This document shows, one piece after another, positions 55,314 through 64,000 of a stretch of DNA of 64,000 bases. A program made the position numbers and the translations under genes. The notes under the pieces were generated by a model, which had not been told where the DNA came from, did not search any database, and worked only from the letters and a program-made list of their open reading frames with translations. Location: positions 523,793-587,792 of the forward strand of contig RQTK01000208.1 of the NCBI GenBank assembly GCA_003991915.1, given 5' to 3'. The stretch's first letter is position 1. Each line of letters starts with the position of its first letter. This DNA is from Elysia chlorotica. Taxonomy: Eukaryota > Mollusca > Gastropoda > Plakobranchidae.

Positions 55314-55469
55314 ACTTCGGTTCAACCATGCTTTCTTGTGTTCTTGAAATACGTCAACTATGCCGGCAATGTTTGTTCCTTAGTCTATAGCTTTGTCCAT
55401 CTGACTGTTTGTCCGTCTGTCTATTTTTCTTTCTTATATCCTTTTTTCTGGGACGTGTTTTTCTGCTTC

Positions 55470-55632
55470 GTGTCTCTACTGGTTGGGTCAATGTCAGTCA
55501 CGGTATCCCGACACTGTCTCGTGTTTACCAGCAAATTATTTTACCAGATATTAGTCTTGGGGCTCGTCCGCAATATAGCCTATATAGTGCTGACGTTGTA
55601 AGTTAAATCAACTCAGCTCAACTCAACTCAAC
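55470..55632 (+). mobile_element. SINE body and tail
   Basis: CTCTACTGGTTGGGTCAATG, TATCCCGACACTGTCTCGTG, GGGGCTCGTCCGCAATATAG and a tail extended as CAACTCAGCTCAACTCAACT. Head missing. Confidence 0.88.
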
Positions 55633-55688
55633 CTTAATTTGAGTAATTCAGCCATAATTATAAACCTGCAGTCTCCTTATTTACTTGT

Positions 55689-55745
55689 TAGACTTTAGCC
55701 TAAGAGCTCGTCCACAATATAGCCTATATAGTGCTGACGTTAGAC
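55689..55745 (+). mobile_element. SINE tail fragment
   Basis: GCTCGTCCACAATATAGCCT then ATATAGTGCTGACGTTAGAC. It may be a duplicate of the preceding SINE's end. Confidence 0.8.
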
Positions 55746-55864
55746 AGCAGTCGTGTCTCACACTTTTCGTGTCAACCAACCGTACTAGAATCAAGTTCGA
55801 TTCCACACCCCATCCCCCACCTGCCTGTTTTGCTCACCAGGCGAGGAGACAGTCAGTTCCATGC

Positions 55865-55865
<1 letters not shown>

Positions 55866-55931
<66 letters not shown>
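55866..55931. repeat. (CT)n microsatellite
   Basis: About 33 pure CT units. Confidence 0.97.
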
Positions 55932-55936
<5 letters not shown>

Positions 55937-56456
55937 TTTAGGTGCGCAGAAAGTTCCCGCTCGCCACCCTCTCGTTTCCTCAAAACTCGGAATATGGTGC
56001 GCTGCTTTTCTATTCTAACATTTTACTTGTTATCGAAAGTGCGTGATTCGGAATAACGACAGACTTGAACGAACGTGCTTTATAACTTGAAAATATTTGA
56101 TAATAACACAAGACAGAGAGGCAATATTCGTTGATCTAATTAAGACGGAAAATTGAGATTCTCATTATTTTGAAGGTATGTATACATTTATAGGTGTGCT
56201 ATTTGTCATTGTCACTCACAATATTCCGTTCAATGGTTTTGACAGTTTGTTATTTTTTTTACGATTCAGCAACTTCTTATGTCAATTATAATAAGCCGAG
56301 ACAAATGTATTAGTCCGTCCAGCTTTACTAGTTTGTTAAGTTCTACTTTGATTCTTCTCCACGTGTACTGTTTATCATCAATTCATTCATCCATTTATAA
56401 CCAGAGGCGAGAATAATATGAAAAAAGAAAGATAGACAGACAGATATTATATATAG
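55932..56456. other. Unassigned sequence
   Basis: No gene or repeat recognised. Confidence 0.3.
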
Positions 56457-56501
56457 ATAACCCATTGAAAGAGAAATAGAGAGAGAAACAGAGAGATTGA
56501 G

Positions 56502-56563
<62 letters not shown>
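56457..56563. repeat. (GA)n / (GATA)n
   Basis: GA tract, GATA block, GA tract. Confidence 0.95.
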
Positions 56564-56566
<3 letters not shown>

Positions 56567-57167
56567 TCTAGTCTTGGTCTACTCTAGTCCAACCCAAGAC
56601 CAAGAATCCTAGATATAAATTATATACGCCGCGTCCACCACAAACTCGCTGGTAGAGAGACCTACTCTCCTAATCTAACTGTTATGAGTTTACTTGGGCA
56701 GTTAGAACGGTTTACCTCTAAACCTGCGAAGTGGCTCTGATGTTTAGTTTACCGCGCCTCTTCGACCTTCAACCTTGAACCCGGAACCAGTAAAATCCAT
56801 AAACAGTCCCACTGCGCAAACTCCGGGGTTGAAGGTCGCGATAGTGATACTTCACTTCCGGTACGATCAAGTCAACTGTTTCTGTGGTCGCTGAGCTAAT
56901 AGGGTTAGAAGTACAACGAGAACGTATGTTTAAACGTTGGACTATGGTGTCTTGATGATACATAATTAGTCGCGGGACTAAGTTTACGTTTGCTTCGGTT
57001 TTTTGGATTAGATAGAATGTGTGGGTAATTGTTATCAATGGCCACTCGTAGGTATTTTCCCCTACGGTTTTGGAAATTGGTGATTTGTAGGGTGTGTGGC
57101 AAACCTACGGGGAAATTTTATTTTTTTATTTAAAGTAGGGATTTGCGGGGATTTTTAGACATAGCCC

Positions 57168-57169
<2 letters not shown>
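56564..57169. other. GC-richer unassigned segment
   Basis: 56690-56900 is less AT-rich than its surroundings, with a small inverted repeat (CGACCTTCAACC at about 56763 and GGTTGAAGGTCG at about 56827). An 89-codon minus frame (56769-57038) has no recognised motif. Could hold a promoter or exon but nothing supports one. Confidence 0.3.

Positions 57170-57211
<42 letters not shown>
57170..57211. repeat. (GA)n microsatellite
   Basis: Pure GA tract. Confidence 0.95.
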
Positions 57212-57213
<2 letters not shown>

Positions 57214-58360
57214 TTTTATTGATCAAGACGTGACTATTATGAAATATAGCTCCTACCGATTTTCACTTTTCGTGCGAGATGAAGCATTTTGCAAACACGA
57301 AGGGTGTAATAACAACGTAAAACTGCAGGGAAAGGTGCAGTGAAATTTCTTTGCAAATGCCATACATAATTTCTGTAATTTTATCAATGCCTTCACGGCA
57401 GGCATTTGACATTTTATTTTGATAAAATCAATGCTGCATTCGTTTTTCTACCACACACTGCTGCTTTTTCTTCTGCAAATTGGTAATGAGATTTAATAAA
57501 ATAAAGATGAAGAATTTACTATATAGCAATTTACCTTACAAACCCCGGATCGAACTATAAACCAAAACGTAGTTTATTGCTTAAAAACAAATGGTAAAAA
57601 AAAAAACAGGGAGAAGAAAACGGATTGAAAGAGCAAGTTCTAGAAACCAATAAATGGAGACTTATTGCTTAAAACACCTTTTCAACAGCTGAAGATGTTC
57701 TTATACATTTTTTAGTTCGTCAACTATAGAATATGACCCTCAAACTCTACTAATTAGAGGAATACGGAACTTTGCCACTTCTACTATTTTTTCATTCTTT
57801 CCGCGTTAGGCAGCAAGACTGTGCACTTATAATCATAGCTCCGTCCGGAAAAGTATGCAACGGCTATTCAACACTTTTTTGTGTAAATACACGGAAATAC
57901 TGCTTAGAACATGATCAGATCCTGAAAGAACCACTCACTACGATACCTGCTTTATAATTATCTATGATGGTAAAAATTAACCCAAGCAATCGGGGTTTTT
58001 TCCTCTCATAATTTTCAGTTCAGTAAAATGTTTAAAAGGAAAAGAGCCTTTGCTCTCTTTATTCTGAAGAAACACGCGACATGGAAGGCTTCAGCAAAAG
58101 AAAAGCGCCCTGAGTAGAATAGACCTACCAAACCGATACATGTCCCAAGAGAAAGATTCAATAAGGGCATCATTACGTGGTTTTAATAACTACTTAAAAA
58201 GCGCGCTCAGAATAAGATGCTTATAGTGCACACTTTTGTGCTCACTGTGGTATATCATTTAGGGATAATTGATAATTATTTAACTAGTGTGTTCTCTGAA
58301 TTTGGTTCTTCTTGAGTGCAGGGGATCTTGTAATACTTCTCTTAGATTCTTTCACTCCTT
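57212..58360. other. AT-rich unassigned sequence
   Basis: No gene supported. A 61-codon frame at 57772-57957 starts at TTG and carries several Cys but no recognised motif. Confidence 0.35.
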
Positions 58361-58361
58361 A

Positions 58362-58409
<48 letters not shown>

Positions 58410-58432
58410 TCTCTCTCCCTCTCTCTCTGCAT
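58361..58432. repeat. (CT)n microsatellite
   Basis: CT tract with CCCT and TTTC interruptions. Confidence 0.95.
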
Positions 58433-59130
58433 CGCTCTGATCCGTCTCTATTTCTCATTCTCTTTTTCTAATACTTCTGTTTCCTTCTTCCTCCTTTTCT
58501 TCTAGTCCTTGCTATTTTTTTGTCTATGTTCTTGAAGTTGTCCTCACGTTCTTCTTTTTCTTTGTTTATTCTGACAATTTATACTATTATGTGGTTCTTT
58601 TCTTGCTTCTTATTATTTTCTGCTAAGGGTAGATGCACTGTGCTGCAGTTATTGGCCATGCGAAAAAACGAGAACATATTAATTTTTTATGCCTAAAAGC
58701 ATAAGTGCATACCGCTTGTCTTTTCTTTATTATCTGAGAGTTTTAATGCTGATATTTATAATGATAATGGAGATGCTGCTGCTATGCTGCTGATGATTTT
58801 GGCTCTGTTGTTTTAATTTTAAACCCTCACTGAATACAACGGTTTTGATGTAGTGCAATTCTTAGGCTTATATTAAAATTTGGTTAGCCTAAACGCGAAT
58901 AAATATGTATTTTTTCCATCGCACATTCTTATGTAAAAGTATATCAACTTTAAAAGTTCAAAATGTAAACGATATCATCGTCATAGAGCCGTGTGGCTGG
59001 CATCGGTAACCATTATGTGTCTTCTCTCCCTTACACAATCAGGTCGATCCTTTCTCTTTAAAAATAACCTTACTACGATTATAAAAACTATTCCCTTATT
59101 TCGTTAAAAAAGTGAGTCCAAAAGCACTTA
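58433..59130. other. AT-rich unassigned sequence
   Basis: No gene or repeat recognised. Confidence 0.35.
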
Positions 59131-59143
59131 CCAGTTCGGCAGC

Positions 59144-59311
59144 TTAGATAAGAGCCCATTTTTCCTCAAGAGATACCACCTCATGAATTCGATCGCCAAA
59201 TTTCCTCGCTGTCATTCCGACGCTATACTCAATTACCTGCCCCTCCCTCTCCACTCTCCAGCGTTTCATCTGTTCCAGTAAGTCTCTTCCAATATTTGGT
59301 ATCTGGCTATC
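59144..59311 (-). CDS. Candidate coding segment, unknown protein
   Basis: On the minus strand 55 codons are open between stops, with protein-like composition: SQIPNIGRDLLEQMKRWRVE, then REGQVIEYSVGMTARKFGDR, ending EEKWALI. A strong splice donor CTG|GTAAGT (GT at 59131-59130) lies just past the stop, and a different frame is open up to it (for example MRWYLLRKNGLLSKLPNW). Either a real exon with a frame I misjudge, or a coding relic with an indel. An ATG lies inside (MKRWRVE). Confidence 0.25.
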   Translation of the reverse strand, partial: DSQIPNIGRDLLEQMKRWRVEREGQVIEYSVGMTARKFGDRIHEVVSLEEKWALI

Positions 59312-59893
59312 TTAGCAAACACTGCAGTCTTGCTAAACGTTGCATAAATGAGAGGAAGCAAAAAATAATAGAACTTTTTAATGTTACCCAGATTTTTCTA
59401 TGGAGCGGGCGTTTCTATAGAAACAGACCTAATTCAAGTATCAGGATCTAAAGGAGGGGAACGCTTTGTTTATTTTGGTTATTAAGAAATTGATATTTTA
59501 CGTAAAAAGCAAACAGTCTTTTTTGAACTTGGTAATGGTAGCTCTTTGGGCTTGCACCAAGTGTTTCTAAATCAAACCCAGAAATTAGCTAACTACTGTA
59601 TAACTACTTTATAAACAAAAATCTGATTGAGAGCGACTGGTAGAAAATCGCGCAATTTGTATTTGCCTAACTCGATGCGTATTCGTGCTTTAAGCCGGTT
59701 TCTATATAAATGCCAAGAAATTCAATATTGACAAATTTGATGCGAAATTTCATAGCCAATTATAATGTGGTTTGTGTCTGGGGTTATTGAACCGTCAGGT
59801 TTTTAGTTACATATTATTACCTATACATTATTAGTTGTGGCACTCCTGATTTCATTCCACCTCTAGCATACATTATCTCCTTATTCAGCACGG
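59312..59893. other. Unassigned sequence
   Basis: No gene or repeat recognised. Confidence 0.3.
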
Positions 59894-60000
59894 ATCGTAA
59901 GTACAACGTCGCAGTAGCTTACAATTCGTCGTAAACCCTCTTATTTCTGTATAATTATCACGACATGTAGTAAGATTACCACAGCATGGTACTTACAACC
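59894..60000. mobile_element. Foldback element, diverged (copy 5)
   Basis: ATCGTAAGTACAACGTCGCA then GTAGCTTACAATTCGTCGTA on the left. The right end GGTACTTACAAC is a weak inverted match. The interior resembles 6099-6190. Confidence 0.5.
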
Positions 60001-60425
60001 CCATGTCTCCAGTGATGACTTAATTTTTCTGAACCTTCTTACTCGATATTGTACCTCTCTCCGTATGTCCATTGTCAATAGACAGAGTGATCCCTCTATT
60101 TCACACCTTTTTGTAGGTCAACCTCTTCCTCTGTTCCCTTCTAGGTTTACCTATAAAATGTGTCAATGGAATCGTGGCATTTTAGATATCTGAGTTTTTG
60201 AAAGATTAGTAATATAAATGGATCGTGAGCTCCATGAGAGGTAGTTGGAGCGAAGAAATTATGAAGTCTACTGTGAGTTCATGTTAGCTCACCAAGCAAG
60301 AGGAGTGAGCAATGGTTGGTAATTAGTAGCTTTATTCTTGTCTTTAAAAATCATGCACGCCGACAGATAAATTTTAATGGACTAAAAATGGACCTAGAAA
60401 AAGTTGTAGCATCACAAACTCTTCG
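60001..60425. other. Unassigned sequence
   Basis: 60275-60330 (TTCATGTTAGCTCACCAAGC) belongs to the small dispersed repeat at 690 and 45570. No gene. Confidence 0.4.
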
Positions 60426-60747
60426 TGTTTTTCTATTAGCTATACATCTGGAGCGTATTTTTTTTAAAGGTATCGTCATTAAACATTTTTCGACTTTAGA
60501 ACAAAGACACCTCACCCTATAACTAGGACTATAAAACGTGTTTTTTATTTCAAGGGTATAATCAGCAAACGTTCGCCTTTATTACAGCGAGGAAATCTCA
60601 CCCTAAAGCCTAAAGCACAGCATCCCTTATTTTCCGTTAAAAAAATTATTTTTAGTTCTACCCCTGGTGCTTGTTGTGTTTTATTTTCAAGGGTATCGTC
60701 TTCAAACATTGTTCGCCTTCACATCACAGGATTCTAACCCTCAAGCC

Positions 60748-60983
60748 GGGGGGCGCGGTGACCCTGGGGTAGAACATGGGCTTCCGACCCCTGGCGATTT
60801 CGTTCCCTACTGGTTGGGTCGGTGTCAGTATAATGTGGACGGCTGAGACAGGAGTCATGGCATCCCCGCCCTGTCTCGTGTGTGGCAGCACATAAAATTG
60901 TCAGGCGTCAGTCTTGGGACCCGTCCATAATATAGCCTATATAGTGCTGATGTTGGACGTTAAAACCAACTCAACTCAACTCA
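60748..60983 (+). mobile_element. SINE with target-site duplication in minisatellite
   Basis: GGGGGGCGCGGTGACCCTGG, box A CCTGGGGTAGAACATG. The box B part is deleted (CTTCCGACCCCTGGCGATTT joins directly). Complete body and tail GGACGTTAAAACCAACTCAA. Flanked by CCCTCAAGCC (60738-60747) and CCGTCAAGCC (60984-60993), a 10-bp duplication with one mismatch, restoring the minisatellite sequence CCCTCAAGCCTAAAG when removed. Confidence 0.95.
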
Positions 60984-61149
60984 CCGTCAAGCCTAAAGAG
61001 CAGCATCCCTTACTTTCCATTTTTTTAGCCATGCCCTGAAGCGTGTTGTATTACCAAGCGTATCGTCATCAAACATTTTTCGCCTTTACAGCACAGAAAT
61101 TTCACCCTAAAGCATAAACCGCAGAATCTCTTACTCTTTGCCTTTTTCT

Positions 61150-61287
61150 TTTTAGCTATACCTCTGTTTTAGCTATACCTCTGTTTTAGCTATACCTCTG
61201 TTTTAGCTCTACCTCTGTTTTAGCTATACCTCTGTTTTAGCTCTACCTCTGTTTTAGCTATACCTCTGTTTTAGCTATACCTGTAGA
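61150..61287 (+). repeat. 17-bp array, 8 units
   Basis: TTTTAGCTATACCTCTG at exact 17-bp spacing (AGCTA/CT at 61154, 61171, 61188, 61205, 61222, 61239, 61256, 61273), with AGCTCTACC variants. Confidence 0.97.
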
Positions 61288-61519
61288 GCGTGGTGTTTTA
61301 TTTTCAAGGGTATCGTCATCACTCATTGTTCGCCTTTACTGCAGCACAGAAACCTCACCTTAAAGCCTAAAGCGCAGCATCCTTTCCGAATTCCTCTGAT
61401 TGCTCCCATGTTTTGCCATTTTCTTGCATGTCTGCTCTAGCGAGCTGACTAGCTCGACAAGCTTATTTTAGCACTTCAGACCACCAAAGCAGTTTTTTGG
61501 AGACGCAGCTTGGCTCACA

Positions 61520-61560
61520 ACAAACCAATAATAACCATAATATGGTTATTATTGGTTTGT
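61520..61560. repeat. Perfect 20-bp inverted repeat with 1-bp loop
   Basis: ACAAACCAATAATAACCATA, one A, then its exact reverse complement TATGGTTATTATTGGTTTGT. It could form a hairpin or cruciform. A factor-independent terminator is not a sensible reading in an animal nuclear genome. Confidence 0.95.
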
Positions 61561-62150
61561 TATGTACATGTTATGTGCTAACAGTACACCTCCCGCTATT
61601 TGTAAAGCATTGCATTCTCCTTTCCTATTAGAGTTCCTCCCCACCTCCCGCTATTTTAAAGCATTCATCTTATCTTATCTTATCTTATCTCCCTACTTGC
61701 CCTACAACACGCTCATTATTTTCTTGTAAAAATAATGCCTTCTCCGTCCCCTTTTCGTTCTCCCACCACTCCCCCTTTTTCCACGCAGGCAATTACTTTG
61801 AAAAATATTGCATAAACCTTCACTTCCCCTTACCCAACATCATGTGCCTATTTTATCTTTAAAATGCTGCATCCATAACCCCATCACCACCCCCTATTTT
61901 TTCAAAACCACGTAAATTATAACGTTTTGCAGTATTGCATTCTTCTCATCCTTTCTTTTCCCCAGACCGCATCAGGCTCATACTGTCTTTTTAAATCCCC
62001 AGCAACAATACCGTACCCCTACCCCTACCTCTCCCAGCCTGCAAAACATTACACCACGCAATCTATTTACTTCGTAAAGCATTGCATTGATTTCCCCCTC
62101 CCTTGTTCTTCCCACTCACCCTGCTAAAACCTTGCGCACAATCATCCGAC
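61561..62150. repeat. C/T-rich region with degenerate repeats
   Basis: CCTCCCGCTATTT then AAAGCATT occurs at 61590-61616 and again at 61644-61662, with related pieces at about 61915-61935 and 62075-62090. 61667-61691 is (CTTAT)n. Probably an old degenerate tandem repeat. Confidence 0.45.
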
Positions 62151-62245
62151 TATAATTGTCATGTTCCAGACATAGCTAAGTGTCAAGCTCTAAGCGCCTG
62201 ATGTAAGAAGGACAAAAACAGTCTGGCGTCAGTCACAATTGCAAC

Positions 62246-62492
62246 CGAGGCTACTTAAAATGACAGGCAAAGTCACCGAATAGACTGAAGTAAAAACATT
62301 GTTGCATAATGTCAGGGTAATAGTGATTTATTTAGTTATAAAATTAGTATCACATTTAGAACAGTGAGTATTTTTCGTTCGATATACAAGCCTACTAGAC
62401 TTAGAATGTAGACTGTCGTAACTTTACCTAATATCTCAATGATATAGCTCACTTTGGTTCACGATGTTTATTTCGGTGTTATTTTTTCGATT
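62246..62492 (+). mobile_element. MITE of the GAGGCT/CACCGAA family
   Basis: Left end GAGGCTACTTAAAATGACAG then GGCAAAGTCACCGAA. The core has TACAAGCCTACTAGACTTAG and GATATAGCTCACTTTGGTTC (shared with the 50051 copy). The right end TTTCGGTG is truncated. Confidence 0.8.
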
Positions 62493-62566
62493 ACAACCAA
62501 TCCAAACTACAAGTAGTATTACTACCTCGATTACAACCAATCCAAACTATAAGTAGTATTACTTAT
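62487..62566 (+). repeat. 40-bp tandem duplication
   Basis: TCGATTACAACCAATCCAAA to GTAGTATTAC occurs twice (62487 and 62527), starting at the broken end of the MITE. Confidence 0.9.
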
Positions 62567-63484
62567 GCACTTTAAACATAACTAGCTTTGATGCGCGGCT
62601 TCGCTCGGATTTTGGGACTATATATGGATTAGATTGGTTCCTGATTTCAAACGCACTCAGACCTAACCATCGACACAACTAAGTTCAACATTTAAAAAAC
62701 AATCTATTTCAATTATTTATCGAACTCTGAGTCAGACTTAACTGCTATGTAAGCCTGTCTTAACGTTAAAAAGTGTGTACATAAAATGTTGTACGTAATA
62801 CGCTTTATAAAGTGTGTATATTTGATACCATCATTGCAATAGCAAATAATATGTACATTAAAAATCATTTACTTTCCACCAAACATAAGAATATTTAAAT
62901 TGCAATATTATGGTATAGTATTAACATTTGGAATATAAATATTATAAAAGTAATAGGGAATTAAACTTAATAGTATACCCACACTAAGGAAGCCAAATGT
63001 GTCACACGTTTAAAATGTAGGGCTAAATTTGTTCTATCCCTAAGTGGCAGTCTAGGCTAGGCATAGGAGATGATAATTATAATATAGAGAAGATCTAAAT
63101 CTTTTTAAGTAGATCTATATTGGCATAGCTGAAAATTTTATATTTATGAAATTTCTAAAATCTAATTAATACTTCTTGATAGATCTAGATATGGCAGTCT
63201 AGTCGATCAAAAACTGATATAAAAAATTGCAAATGGCTGTTTAACCGGCGAATCAATTAAAAATGTATGACATTTCTAAAACTAATTAATGCTTTATGCG
63301 TCATCCTAATCCAATGTACCAATGTATCTAAATTGCAAGTTTATACCTTGATCAGTAATGGTAGAGAAGCCAATAATAATTTACCAAGTTCGCAAATATA
63401 TAACAGATACAAACTGGCGTTTGAATATCACAATTATGAATTCGTGGCATTTACATGTAAGTGAGTGAATGATATTCTTGTCAC
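62567..63484. other. AT-rich unassigned sequence
   Basis: No gene or repeat recognised. Confidence 0.35.
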
Positions 63485-63555
63485 GTGTCAGAAGTAAGGC
63501 TATATAATGGACGGATCCCAATACTAACTTCTGACAATTTTACGAGACAGTGCTG
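63485..63555 (-). mobile_element. SINE tail fragment
   Basis: AGTAAGGCTATATAATGGAC, GGATCCCAATACTAACTTCT, GACAATTTTACGAGACAGTG. A ~15-bp internal segment is missing. Confidence 0.8.
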
Positions 63556-64000
63556 TGATAAAAGCACTCTTTTCCAAAAACAACAACAAGAAAAGACGAA
63601 ACCCAACAACATATAAACCAGCAAAAAAGTACTCACGTAGACACCATCATTGAACAAAAGAAAATAGATATTCACACACTGCTTTCACGAGAAACTTTTC
63701 CTGCTGTCAAACGCAAACAAAACGCAAAACGTAGCTGGAAACTCTAGAGTCGCGACGGGTATTACATTTTTCAATTATAATTTCAGGCTCCAATTGTTGA
63801 GCGCCCTATGGACTATGCTGATATAATAATCAATTCTATATTGGAGGGTCAGGAAAAAAAAATGACGAAACATAAAGTTCATTCTAATTTTGTAATTCAC
63901 CTAAAAACGATTTGATAATATTTTTTAATAAGACGTTCAGGTTGTTGATCTTTGGATAACTAAGTAATCAAAGATATTCCGTATGTTTAATAGTAAATAA
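63556..64000. other. AT-rich unassigned sequence
   Basis: No gene recognised up to the window end. Confidence 0.35.

Larger units (their letters stand above)
60426..61395 (+). repeat. ~140-bp minisatellite, about five units, interrupted
   Basis: Each unit has AGCTATACMTCTGGAGCGT, TTTTATTTTCAAGGGTATCG, TCATCAAACATTKTTCGCCT, TTACAGCACAGAAATCTCAC and CCTAAAGCCTAAAGCGCAGC, then ATCCCTTACTTTCCGTT. Units are diverged. One unit is split by a SINE (60748-60983), and another has its AGCTATACCTCTG end expanded to a 17-bp array (61150-61287). Confidence 0.9.

Noticed and set aside
61520-61560. Perfect hairpin considered as a terminator
   Set aside because: No gene upstream and no U-tract logic in an animal nuclear genome. 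Kept only as an inverted repeat.

Overview
The window reads as gene-poor nuclear DNA from an animal. It is AT-rich, has no operon-like packing of genes, and is crowded with microsatellites (CT/GA, CTGT, CAA, GAT, GTGA), tRNA-derived SINEs, short inverted-repeat elements and tandem duplications. The repeat style (CTGT and GA arrays, and a SINE ending in GACGTTAAACCAACTCAA) suggests a mollusc, most likely a gastropod. That taxonomic guess is inference from repeat style only. No complete protein-coding gene, rRNA gene or intact tRNA gene could be supported. Nearly every long open frame is translated simple repeat, SINE or assembly gap.

Layout. 0-7 kb: a 56-bp higher-order CTGT minisatellite, a SINE split by a GA tract, a CAT array, three copies of a ~90-bp foldback element, and one candidate exon at 6361-6647. 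7-15 kb: CT, CAA and ATTC arrays, and a decayed LINE reverse transcriptase (about 8063-9008) with an antisense SINE inserted in it. 15.2-19.6 kb: a direct tandem duplication of about 2.17 kb whose two copies differ by one short retroposon-like insertion and by the length of a CAA array. 19.9-29 kb: GAT, CAA and GA arrays, several SINEs and an N gap. 29.3-31.3 kb: SINE tails in inverted orientation, a 31-bp minisatellite, then a ~705-bp tandem duplication containing another 31-bp array (9 units in one copy, 3 in the other). 31.9-32.6 kb: two opposed short open segments that could be exons. 33-41.6 kb: a GC-rich 157-bp hairpin, a ~120-bp satellite, most copies of a TIR-bearing MITE family, and many SINEs. 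41.5-50 kb: a second N gap, a GAT array, a short insertion flanked by a 17-bp duplication, and a 1.36-kb GTGA array. 50-64 kb: SINEs, GA and CTGT arrays, a ~140-bp minisatellite interrupted by a SINE with a visible target-site duplication, and more MITE and foldback copies.

The sequences do not form a pathway. What can be read is a history of mobile-element insertion and repeat expansion: SINEs landing in a LINE and in a minisatellite, GA/CT tracts beginning inside SINE bodies, and MITE dimers abutting SINEs. No undescribed defence or metabolic system was found. The items most worth checking are the MITE family, the two-headed SINE family, the LINE relic, the 2.17-kb duplication and a few short candidate exons. 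Family assignments were made by eye.
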